The notes below the pieces were generated by a model that was not told where the DNA came from, made no database searches, and worked only from the letters and a program-made list of their open reading frames with translations. A DNA stretch of 64,000 nt from Paraspadella gotoi (Eukaryota > Chaetognatha), in NCBI GenBank assembly GCA_051294375.1, contig CM119268.1:616415-680414 (forward strand), given 5' to 3'. This document shows, one piece after another, positions 55,924-64,000 of this stretch. The position numbers and the translations under genes are program-made. Position 1 is the first letter of the stretch; each line of letters opens with the position of its first letter.

Positions 55924-56024
55924 CAAAGTTTCCAACACAGAGTTGAGAAAGGATAGTGGTCAATTTGTGAGGCAGATTAAAGGTGAAACAAAATAGAGCC
56001 AGTTTGTGAAAAGAAAATGAAATG

Positions 56025-56065
<41 letters not shown>

Positions 56066-56330
56066 GAGAGAGAGAGAGAGAGAGAAGGAGAGAGACAGAG
56101 TGAGAGAACTTGAAAAAATAATACAATTGTGCAATGTACAACAAAGATAAATATTGTTTAAAACTTAATGATTATTGTTAACAATTAACTCCTGTGAATA
56201 AATAAGTTAGTGAAGATGAAATTGTGAAATTTGAAATAGAGGTGAGGGATAGTTAAGCAATTATTATTATAGTGAAGTATAAGAGTTAGATAGAGAGCTC
56301 AAAGTTGAAGCTGGCCGCCGAACCGACTAT
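55790..56330 (-). repeat. Longest copy of the GA-microsatellite/hammerhead-like repeat family
   Basis: On the minus strand: ggcggccagcttcaactttgagctc, ctatccctcacctc, (CT)n, ttgaccactatcc, tctgtgttggaaac, (CT)n, gcataat, then CTGATGA-gaGGCTT-gtagtt-AAGCC-GAAACATGTTCG and an A/T-rich end. About 540 bp with conserved blocks separated by microsatellites. Partial copies at 18797, 21873, 26280, 24090 and 46850. Confidence 0.6.
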
Positions 56331-56334
56331 GGTC

Positions 56335-56730
56335 TTGTGGCAATAAAATGAAAGGCCTGATCGATGTGGTCAGGTCATTGACGCGTCAGTGGCTGAGAGG
56401 ACAAATCGTTGAGCCTATGTGTGCGGCGTTAGGGAGGCTTCCTTGCGGGAAGATACCCAAGGCTACTCTGATGTCTCTCTGGCCTGGTACGCCTGCCGAC
56501 TGCCCTCTTCTCGCCTGCTGACGAGGTGGGCGGCTGTCCGTTCTTGCCGCTTTTGCGACAGTAGTGGTGGACTCTCCTTCCTCCTTCAGCCGTCGCTTTG
56601 GGCGGCGCTCACTCCACAGAGAAAGGGAATGAGTTGCTACAGGTGAAGGAGAGGCATCGTCTGCCCATTGCCTGCGCAAGGGTCTCCGCCTGTCTCGTTG
56701 AGTGGAGACAGGGGAGTTTTATAGGAAAAA
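56335..56730 (+). repeat. GC-rich dispersed-type element
   Basis: About 390 bp GC-rich island beginning near tcttgtggcaataaaatg and ending ggagacaggggag, in AT-rich surroundings. Short open frames on both strands look accidental. Single copy in the window, so family status is inferred from composition only. Confidence 0.35.
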
Positions 56731-58310
56731 AAGGGCTCTCCTTTTCTAGAATGCCCCATTTTATTCATTTATCTTAGAATGTAATTTTACAGGGTAGTGA
56801 ATCAAAACTTAGAAAATCCGTATCACTTCATCTTTTTTTTATTGTTTGGCGCATCGGATACATTTAAAGAAAAGAATTCAATTGAAGATACTTAACCAGA
56901 CCTTGTTCTAACTATTAAAGCAATGCGACAAGCACTGCTGCAAAAACCACTGCTGCCACAACACCTAAAAGAATAACAGCTGCTCTTCATAAACGCTTCT
57001 GAAAGATTGAGCCACAGCTTGGAGACGGTTTACCCTACGCCATTGATATTTTGGTTGAAAGTGATATGGGTCTTCCCCTTTAAAACGCCAAACTTAGCAC
57101 AGTTTAGGGGAATTAGATGTGGATATTATCAGGCCCGAAAATCATTCAATCAAAAATTAGAATGTTGCTGCTGCTGAAACCTTTATTTTTTTCAGCTGTA
57201 TACAATAATGCCCTTTGTTACAGCCATGCATAATAACCCCAAGAAATGGAATCTCAGAATAATATAGTAGACTGCAGCAATGGAATTTTGCCCAGTAACA
57301 AAAATATAAGGAAGTATTTATCTTTCATCTGATGCTGAAGTAGATTGCATAAATTTATTTACTTGATATTTTACACAGACAGTCCCAACTACATCAGTTA
57401 TTGATTTCATAAGCTCCCAGAAATGGCACTCAACCAAAGTGGCCACTACAGTGTGAACTTTAAAAAAATAGAAATTTTTACAGTATCTTAAAATTCCATT
57501 TATTAATTAAGGTTAAAATAGGTCTTGTTAAACTGCGGCAGTTAAATGGCCATAGGATAGTAAAGATAAGATGTCCTATTTCTAAATGTAGTTCTTCATT
57601 TGCTCTCTTAAGAATTTTCCTTTTAACATAGCATTGTGGCAAGTAAACGTGTGGCAAGTGTGGCAAGTAAACGGGACGAGGTTCAGATCGAGAATGAATT
57701 TATTCTCCAACAACAAATACAAAAATCAACAAGAGAAAATGCTAAGTCTAAAACAGTAACAATAACTTTAAAAGGAACCGGCTGAGGACAGCCGGGAGAG
57801 AGTCACTGATGACCGTGGTGACCGGTCAGGGATTGAGTGAGAAGGATAGTTTTCGGCTATGGTTCTTGATCTGATAAGGTCGCGTGTTGTTGCTGCCACA
57901 CAATCACAGATGAATGAAACCCGGAAACTGAGGAAAGGATTAAGGAAGAGGATTCCGGAAGAGGAAGAAGATTCTGGAATGATTTCGAGCTCCTAGCGTG
58001 CATATTATTGGTTTTAAGTATGCTACAATTTCTACCTGCAGCATCCTTATAAATGGCCCTAATCGACTCAGGCTTGAGCGCACGGTTTCCCGACTTCAAA
58101 TAGTAGTTATTCCTATTCTTAATAACTTTATTAATAATATAACATACTGCTAGGGAATATTAACATATTTAGTAGTGGTTTTAAGCTCTAAACCGGCGCA
58201 AATTCGACCGATGTTACATTCTTTTTAGTAGCGCAGCGTATTGTAAAAGTATTACAAAAATAAAACCTATATCAGAAAGAGAAAACATCAGTGATTATTT
58301 TAGTGTATTA
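56730..58310. other. Intergenic sequence, no secure gene
   Basis: AT-rich. A minus-strand open frame at 57857-58099 (begins MKSGNRALKPESIRAIYKDA) is protein-like but has no splice support or recognised family. (gtggcaagtaaac) is duplicated at 57640-57670. Confidence 0.45.
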
Positions 58311-58317
58311 TATATTA

Positions 58318-58470
58318 CTACAGGCGGGTTAAGCGCCCCGTCCCTTCTAACTGCTAGGCGGCCACCGGGCTAGAACCCCGGATCTTTGGGTTGGGAGGCG
58401 AATGACTCGCCTCCGGCACCAATGGCCGCTGATGAACAGTTGGTGGATTTTAGTCCACCATACTGACAAG
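58318..58470 (-). repeat. tRNA-derived SINE, family 2
   Basis: Minus-strand copy of the element at 60124-60265: heads with ccatcaac-type sequence, a hairpin ggaggc..gcctcc, a T-arm-like ccggggttctagcccgg, then gtggccgcctagcagttag. Confidence 0.75.
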
Positions 58471-58484
58471 ATTTTGGGCTGGGA

Positions 58485-58562
58485 CCGACGGACCGACAAA
58501 GTGGATTATAGTATAGAGCTAGAATCTGCTGTAAGCAAATTCGGCTAAAAGAAAAAAATAAA
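58485..58562 (+). repeat. 3' fragment of the dispersed element (see 59388-59890)
   Basis: gggaccgacggaccgacaaagtggattata..gctagaatctgctgtaagc..ttcggctaaaa. Confidence 0.6.
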
Positions 58563-58611
58563 CCTAATTTCGAATTTAAAACAAAATGAAGCATTCTCAT
58601 AGAATTGTCCA

Positions 58612-58775
58612 AGGTCCAAAGCCTCATTGAGTAAAGCCGTCAGCTCATGATCACAAGTACCGGGTTCAATCCCACCACGCCTTGGGGAGCGTGGAAAACC
58701 CCCAGGCCTGATACCAAGTCCCGTTCCATGGATGCTGGATGGGGTTGAGGAAGCTGCGGATAATCATGTTCGGCC
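58612..58775 (+). repeat. tRNA-derived SINE, family 1
   Basis: gcctcattgagtaaagccgtcagctcatga (A-box region), gtaccgggttcaatcccacc (B box), then cttggggagcgtggaaaacc and ttccatggatgctgg. Same family as 30190-30412. Confidence 0.75.
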
Positions 58776-58849
58776 CATTTAGCACAACCTTTTTCTACCC
58801 GTTTCAATCTCATATCAATTAATAACAATTTATCAATATTTATCAATAG

Positions 58850-58958
58850 GTTTATCATTTTTCTTCCGATATTTCATCTCCGTGCGACGAAGACAAAGGA
58901 TTCGACCTTGGCTGGTCTTCCTCTTCCTCCTCAGCGCCTCTTGTCTCGTTTTCTTTGG
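58850..58958 (+). CDS. C1GALT1: C1GALT1-like exon with the membrane anchor
   Basis: Acceptor tttatcaatag| and donor TTTGG|gtgagt, phase 1 in, 2 out. The frame whose phase fits the next exon reads SFFFRYFISVRRRQRIRPWL then VFLFLLSASCLVFFG: a basic cluster followed by one hydrophobic segment, the type II membrane anchor expected of a Golgi glycosyltransferase. The other two frames are also open, and no ATG is visible, so an upstream first exon must exist. Family named from the next two exons. Confidence 0.6.
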
Positions 58959-59091
58959 GTGAGTTTCTTGCAAATGCGACTTACTCTCCTTTTGGATTAG
59001 GTGAGGTGAGACTCACCCTCAATCTAATGTAAAACGACTGAAACGCCCTTCTTGACATCAAATTCGCGGTAACCTGCTGATCAGATAATTA

Positions 59092-59190
59092 ATTTATTAA
59101 TTAATTAATTAATTAATTAATTAATTAATTAATTAATTAATTAATTAATTAATTAATTAATTAATTAATTAATTAATTAATTAATTTTTT
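59092..59190. repeat. (TTAA)n repeat, about 95 bp
   Basis: Perfect attaattaattaa run. Confidence 0.95.
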
Positions 59191-59387
59191 TTATTCATGT
59201 CAAAATCGTTTTCCACTTTGTCACAAAACAACAATCTTGATCCAAAAATTAATTAATTAATTAATTTCACATAATTAAAAATTAACTAATTACTTATTTA
59301 TTAATAATTAATTAATGCAGTTTGAATTTACATTTAATAGAAGATTAATCATAATCAAATAGTGAAATAGATTGTTTTACAATTTTA

Positions 59388-59673
59388 ACTCATTTCCTCT
59401 TGGACGATTCCATCGAAACTTTATTTCCTGCTCAATCACACACTTTCCTACCCACATACAAAATTTAAAATCAATCGCCCCATTCACTCATGAGTAATTG
59501 GAGTTCATATATTGAAATTTTTTTTTCCCTTTAACTCATTTCCACTCGGACGATTCCATCAAAACTTAATTTCCAGCTCAATCACACACTTTCCTACCCA
59601 CACACAAAATTTCATTCTAATCCATCTATCAAATCACTAGTAGTTGGTGTTTTTTGCTAAGGTGGGATGGACT

Positions 59674-59732
<59 letters not shown>

Positions 59733-59890
59733 GGACGGACGGACATCATTTTTTTTACATAATTTATCATAATTCGATGTTCTGACATGATATAAGTGAA
59801 TGCACGACAAGATTGGGGGGGCGGACTGACGGACCGACAAAGTGAATTATAGAGCCTGAATCTGTTGTAAGCAGGTCCGACTAAAAACAT
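59388..59890 (+). repeat. Dispersed element with internal (ACAG)n, partly duplicated
   Basis: The block ctcatttcc(a/t)c(t)cgga cgattccat..cacactttcctaccc..caaaattt..gagtaattggag occurs twice (59388-59510 and 59530-59645), then (ACAG)n/(GGAC)n, ttatcataattcgatgt, gcggactgacggaccgac, ttatagagcctgaatctg, gcaggtccgactaaaa. Same plan as 15960-16250. Confidence 0.7.
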
Positions 59891-59971
59891 CTAGCGTGAA
59901 TTAAATCTGAATTAAATCTAAATTAAATCTAAATTAAATCTAAATTAAATCGGAATTAAATCTGAATTCAG

Positions 59972-60061
59972 AAATAAGTTCGCCCAGAATCGGCTCGCTC
60001 CTCCAAAGAAGATCCTTTGCTGGATTCTCACAGGACCGAAGAATCACAAGACTCGAGCCGC
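59972..60061 (+). CDS. C1GALT1: C1GALT1-like exon (start of GT31 domain)
   Basis: Acceptor ctgaattcag| and donor GCCGC|gtgagt; 90 bp, phase 2 in and out. Reads NKFAQNRLAPPKKILCWILT then GPKNHKTRA. Animal core-1 beta-1,3-galactosyltransferases begin the catalytic domain with (V/K)-R-(I/V)-L-C-W-(V/I)-(M/L)-T-x-P-x-N-x-x-x-(K/R)-A. The enzyme adds galactose to GalNAc-Ser/Thr in the Golgi (T antigen synthesis). A run of (aattaaatct)n precedes the acceptor. Confidence 0.85.
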
Positions 60062-60123
60062 GTGAGTGACCGACCGACTCGGACTTTAATACAGTGAAAA
60101 AATTATAAACAAATTTGATATTA

Positions 60124-60265
60124 TGGTGGACTAAAATCCACCAACCGTTCATCAGCAGCCATTGGTGCCGGAGGCAAGTCATTTGCCTCCCAACCCAAAG
60201 GTCCGGGGTTCTAGCCCGGTGGCCGCCTAGCAGTTAAGAGGGATGGGGCGCTTAACCCGCCTGTA
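60124..60265 (+). repeat. tRNA-derived SINE, family 2
   Basis: tatggtggactaaaatccaccaaccgttcatcagc, then ggtgccggaggcaagtcatttgcctcc (arm hairpin), then ggtccggggttctagcccgg (T-arm with B box), gtggccgcctagcagttaag. Further copies at 61173-61316 (plus) and 58318-58470 (minus), and the head alone at 63408-63443. Confidence 0.78.
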
Positions 60266-60363
60266 ACATGGTGTTACAGCCTGATCCGAAGCTCAGGGAT
60301 TGTTTATATTGAATGGTTGTTTCACTAACATATAACAATAATTATTGTCTCTTCATTGGTGAG

Positions 60364-60975
60364 TAAGGCGTAGTGAAAGTTAAATACGAAAATTCTAAAA
60401 GTCAATTATGAACAACATACCATCAGTGAACATTAATTTGTAAAAAAAAATAATTTTATGTTTTTTAATATTCGCAGTAGGCCATATTTATACATAGTAC
60501 TATCCTTATAAAATTGAAAAATTTCAAAATAAGCTTTTCTTATTTTTGATTGCAGATTTGAATTCCTCGTCAAAAGTTGATAAAAGAAAATATAAATCAT
60601 TTTTAAAAGTTCTTTTATTAAGTGGGTTAAAAATTAAAAAAACTATATTTAATATATAAAAAGTTAATTTTCAGCTTAAAATATAGCTTTTTCTAATTTT
60701 TGACCCACTTAATGAAGGAATTTTTCAAAAAGAGTTATATTGCTTTTTATCAACTTTTTATAACGAATCCAAATCTGCAAAAAAATCTTAGAAAAAACTG
60801 TTTTGAAATTTTAACATTTATTGGTTTAGTACTAGTATAAATATGGCCTACTGCGTAAATTGGAAAATTTATTATAAATTGTTTTATTACATAAATGTTC
60901 ATTAGTATAATGTTGTTCGTTCCTCACTTTTAGAATTTTAATTAAAGTTAAATTGAGAAATTTTACTACGCCTTA
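60364..60975. mobile_element. 612-bp MITE with 8-bp target site duplication (hAT-like)
   Basis: Terminal inverted repeats taaggcgtagt(g)aaa at both ends, flanked on each side by ttggtgag (60356-60363 and 60976-60983), an 8-bp duplication as made by hAT transposases. The AT-rich interior is itself partly palindromic (agtgggttaaaaatta ... taatttttgacccactt). No coding capacity; mobilisation would depend on a transposase elsewhere. Confidence 0.82.
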
Positions 60976-61024
60976 TTGGTGAGCCCAACTTCTAAACACA
61001 ACAGCAACAACAGCAACAACAACA

Positions 61025-61120
61025 CTTTCAGGCGACATGCCTCAACCTGGTGATGCACTTTCCACTAACAACACATCAGGCGACATGCCTCAACTTGATG
61101 ATGAACTTTCCACCAACAAC
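61025..61120. repeat. Short tandem duplication
   Basis: tcaggcgacatgcctcaac(c/t)tg(g/a)tgatgcactttccac(t/c)aacaac, two units. Confidence 0.7.
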
Positions 61121-61172
61121 AACAATTCACTGAAGAGACGCAACAGACTTCTCCCTACGGGAGGGGGGATGT

Positions 61173-61316
61173 ATGGTGGACTAAAATCCACCAACCGTTC
61201 ATCAGCGGCCATTGGTGCTGGAGGCAAGTCTTTCGCCTCCCAACCCAAAGGTCCGGGGTTTTAGCCCGGTGGCCGCCTAGCAGTTAAGAGGGACGAGGCA
61301 CTTAACCCGCCTGTAG
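61173..61316 (+). repeat. tRNA-derived SINE, family 2
   Basis: Near-identical to 60124-60265; its 3' side is split by the insertion at 61317-61690. Confidence 0.78.
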
Positions 61317-61690
61317 AGAAGTTCCGAGGCTCCACGCTTTGTGGTTGGCGTTCGTTGGTCGCCCGTCCAAAAAGAGGTTTTGACAAGAGTTTCGCTGACT
61401 AAATCTGTAGTAAAAGTACAACGCGAGGTCCCAAACGGTCCAAATGTCTATTCTTGGTCGTGACAAAATCGTAGCAAAAAGAGACAATCGTGACAATATC
61501 TAGTCGTGAAAACCCTTAAAAATAACGGTTTTTGGACGCACAACGTTGATTCAATAAATGGTTCTAAAACAACTAAAATTCGGTCACCAAATTTCTAAAA
61601 GTTAATGTACGAAATGACCGGCGTTGAAAACGGACCGAGAGAGAAAAATATGACCAAAAAAGGTCAGGAGGCGAGTTTCTCTTCACCGCC
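61317..61690. mobile_element. Insertion of about 374 bp into a SINE-bearing repeat, with 9-bp duplication
   Basis: At 60250 the sequence runs cttaacccgcctgtaacatggtgttac without a break. At 61300 it runs cttaacccgcctgta, then about 370 bp of new sequence, then ccgcctgtaacacggtgttac. The new sequence is therefore an insertion flanked by ccgcctgta. Its ends (gagaagttccgagg / ctcgcctcctgacc inverted: gagaaactcgcc) are only weakly inverted. Class II element likely, superfamily open. Confidence 0.6.
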
Positions 61691-61795
61691 TGTAACACGG
61701 TGTTACAGCCTGATCCGAAGCTCAGGGACTGCTTACATTGAACGGTTCTGTCACTAACATATAACAATAATTACTGTCTCTTCAATATCTAATAT
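61690..61795. repeat. Repeat tail shared with 60265-60355
   Basis: gtgttacagcctgatccgaagctcaggga..acatataacaataatta(t/c)tgtctcttca in both places. Confidence 0.7.
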
Positions 61796-61814
61796 TTCGT
61801 TATCTTTAAACGCT

Positions 61815-61940
61815 CTACTGACCAACCAATGGACTGAGAGCTCGATTGACCGACCGATCAATGGACTGACCAACCGACAGACTGAAAGATCAACAAACTG
61901 ACTGACCAATTGATGGACTGACTCACTGACCAAAAACTTA
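61815..61940. repeat. Degenerate GACTGACC(A/G)A repeat
   Basis: Multiple spaced copies of gactgaccaa / gaccgaccga. Confidence 0.6.
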
Positions 61941-62029
61941 TTTGTATTATCTTTTTCAGGTAATTCGTAACGGCTAGAAAATATGAAATAACAATCATCC
62001 TATAGAACTTTATATCGACAATTGATCAA

Positions 62030-62910
62030 TATGATCCAATGTAACCTTAGATATTAATATGAATATGACCCAATATAACCTTAGATATGAATATGAATAT
62101 GATCCAATATAACTTTAGATATGAATATGAGTATGAATATGAATATGACCCAATATAACCTTAGATATGAATATGAATATAAATATGATCCAATAAAACC
62201 TTAGATATGATATGAATATGACCCAATATAACCTTAGATATGTATGGAATATGAATATGATCCAATATAACTTTAGATATGAATATAAGTATGAATATGA
62301 ATATGACCCAATATAACCTTAGATATGAATATGAATATAAATATGATCCAATATAACCTTAGATATTGATAATGATATGACCCAATATAACCTTAGATAT
62401 GAATATGAATAAGAATATGAATATGACCCAATATAACCTTAGGTATAAATATGAATAGGACCCAATGTTACCTTAGATATGATTATGAATAATTGAATAT
62501 TTTTATGAATATGACCCAATATGCCCAGATATGAATATGAATATAAATATGATCCAATATAACCTTAGATATGAATATGAATATGACTCAATCTAACCTT
62601 AGATATGAATATGACCCAATATAACCTTAGATATGAATATGAATATAAATTTGAATATGACCCAATGTAACCTTAGATATGAATTTAAATATGACCCAAT
62701 GTAACCTTAGATATGCATATGAATCTGAATATGACCCAATGTAACCTTAGATATGCAAATGAATATGACCCAATATAACCTTAGATATGAATATGAATAT
62801 AAATATGATCCAATATAACCTTAGATATGAATATGAATATGACTCGATCTAACCTTAGATATGAATATGAATATGACCCAATATAACCTTAGATATGAAT
62901 ATTTCAAAGT
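62030..62910. repeat. Minisatellite of tatgacccaatataaccttag / atatgaata units
   Basis: About 880 bp, units of roughly 30-50 bp built from (a)gatatgaatatgaata and tatgacccaatataacctt. Lies in the C1GALT1-like intron upstream of the next exon. Confidence 0.92.
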
Positions 62911-63059
62911 GCAACAACGGATAGACTGACAGACAAACCAACTGATGAAAAAAAAGTGGATACTCTCTACCGAAATTGTAGTTTTATCAACTATCTGGGT
63001 CAGTTGGAAATCCGCGGAAATATTTTGCCTAACCCTCCTTGACCTTTCATCGCTATTCT

Positions 63060-63178
63060 ATCCTGTCCCTATCCCTATCACTATCTCTATCACTATTCCT
63101 TTCCCTATCACTATCTCTTTCCCTATCACTATCCATATCACTATCCCTTTCCCTATCCTATCACTATCCCGATCCTTA
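63060..63178. repeat. CTATCC/CTATCACTAT short tandem repeat
   Basis: ccctatcactat(c)tctatcactatt units running up to the C1GALT1-like acceptor at 63179, where they serve as its pyrimidine tract. Confidence 0.9.
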
Positions 63179-63179
63179 G

Positions 63180-63324
63180 AGCCGTGAAGAAAACCTGGGG
63201 CCGTCGGTGTGACAAACTCATCTTCATGTCGAGCGTCGCCGACAAGAAGTTGGGCGCAGTGAAGCTGGAATCGGTCGCGGAAGGAAGGGAACACCTCTGG
63301 GAGAAGACGGTCGGAGCTTTGGAG
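63180..63324 (+). CDS. C1GALT1: C1GALT1-like exon (GT31 domain), 3' end uncertain
   Basis: Acceptor cgatccttag|, one base completing the codon from 60061. Reads (A)AVKKTWGRRCDKLIFMSS, VADKKLGAVKLESVAEGREH, LWEKTVGALE. Family: H-V-K-x-T-W-x-x-R-C-(N/D)-x-(V/L)-(L/I)-F-M-S-S, then E-G-R-x-x-L-W-x-K-T-x-x-A-(F/L). The frame stays open to a TAG at 63397-63399, but similarity ends at about 63324, where a weak donor GAG|gttcac lies. The DxD-bearing exon should lie beyond; it was not seen before the window ends. Confidence 0.88.
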
Positions 63325-63407
63325 GTTCACTGGGGTTCGATCTCGATGGAACAATCGTTGAATAGATTCGATTATGATAAATCAATCAATCAAAGTTAGA
63401 TGAAACT

Positions 63408-63443
63408 ATGGTGGACTAAAATCCACCAACCGTTCATCAGCAA
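63408..63443 (+). repeat. Head fragment of SINE family 2
   Basis: atggtggactaaaatccaccaaccgttcatcagc, identical to the start of the copy at 60124, then unrelated sequence. Confidence 0.65.
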
Positions 63444-63554
63444 GACCACCAAAAAATAAAAACACAAAAAACTTCCACCTCTAAAGTAAACACCTAAGGC
63501 GGTCGATCTCGAAAGAAAAAGCTTTTCCTCGTCTTGATGAATTTCGACACCGAT

Positions 63555-63700
63555 AATCAAAGGAGACATTCTAGAAAAGAGAAAAGACGCCGGTTTTGGA
63601 CAGAAGGCGCCGTCGGGGACGCCGGGAGAGATAGAGAGAACGGCGCCGTCTGAGTATCCATCATCACGCCATCTTGGAAGAAAAGCGCCGGAAGTTGGAG
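63555..63700. other. CpG-rich segment, possible promoter or initial exon on the minus strand
   Basis: Locally GC- and CpG-rich (ggcgccgtc repeats). On the minus strand two adjacent ATGs open a 35-codon frame (MMDTQTAPFSLSLPASPTAP) with no clear donor. Too little to call a gene. Confidence 0.2.
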
Positions 63701-63701
63701 T

Positions 63702-63751
<50 letters not shown>

Positions 63752-63955
63752 GGAGGAAAAGAGAGAGAAGAAGAGAGGAGAGAAAAGGAGTGAAAGAGGG
63801 CAGGGAAAGAAGAGAGTAAGAGAAAGAGTGAGAGGGAGACAGAGAGAGAGCAGAGAGAAAGAGAGTGAAGTGAGAGAGGGCAGGGATAGAACAGAGAGAG
63901 AGAAATGAGAGAGGCAGACAGAGAGAGCAGAGAAAAAGAGCAGAGGAGAGAGAGA
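63702..63955. repeat. GA-rich tract
   Basis: (GA)n with GGGCAGGGA interruptions. Confidence 0.9.
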
Positions 63956-64000
63956 GTCTCGGAATCGGCGAAGGGGCGTGGCCTGCGTTTCCGGTTTCCA

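Noticed and set aside
56386-56679. 97-codon minus-strand ORF in the GC-rich island
   Set aside because: Both strands are open over the same stretch because of GC content; no motif recognised.

Overview
This looks like invertebrate metazoan nuclear DNA. Genes are split into short exons (24-290 bp) by long AT-rich introns, exon ends carry GT/AG signals, and the encoded families include an animal-type synaptotagmin-14 C2B domain and a core-1 galactosyltransferase. Simple repeats are extremely dense ((GA)n, GAC/GAT triplets, many minisatellites) and there are several tRNA-derived SINE families. I cannot name the species. No operons, prokaryotic genes, CRISPR arrays or intact retroelement ORFs were seen. 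Every gene call comes from reading short exons by eye and checking intron phase; the family names come from remembered conserved motifs, not from a search.

Layout. 0.3-16.6 kb, minus strand: a glutaminyl-peptide cyclotransferase (QPCT-like) gene, read from 16.6 kb down to 0.3 kb, with a large inverted repeat (2.8-10.8 kb) lying between its exons 3 and 4. 20.7-29.5 kb, minus strand: a gene with a signal peptide, two EGF-like domains and at least two Ig-like domains; its Ig half sits in the right arm of a second inverted repeat (20.75-27.55 kb). 31.2 kb, plus strand: one unassigned exon. 33.8-45.2 kb, plus strand: a seven-exon tRNA 2'-phosphotransferase gene (TRPT1/KptA family, about 254 aa in total), broken up by two inverted copies of its own middle part. 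48.1-52.3 kb, minus strand: the last three exons of a synaptotagmin-14/16-like gene, with a possible small membrane-protein gene on the opposite strand at 50.5-51.0 kb. 58.8-63.3 kb, plus strand: three exons of a C1GALT1-like galactosyltransferase. The rest is repeats.

The most important structural point is that four inverted junctions (6980, 24192, 38005, 40821) are marked by runs of exactly 25 N. Where exons can be compared, the arm before the N run carries frameshifting indels while the arm after it reads cleanly. That pattern fits fold-back long reads with a masked hairpin adapter, built into the assembly, better than genuine duplications. An annotator should treat the first arms (about 2783-6979, 20752-24191, 34648-38004 and 39035-40820) as suspected artefacts and take the genes from the second arms.

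The genes are unrelated housekeeping and secretory-pathway functions (tRNA splicing, N-terminal pyroglutamate formation, O-glycosylation, a C2-domain membrane-traffic protein, an adhesion or ligand-like EGF/Ig protein). Nothing suggests that they act as one system.
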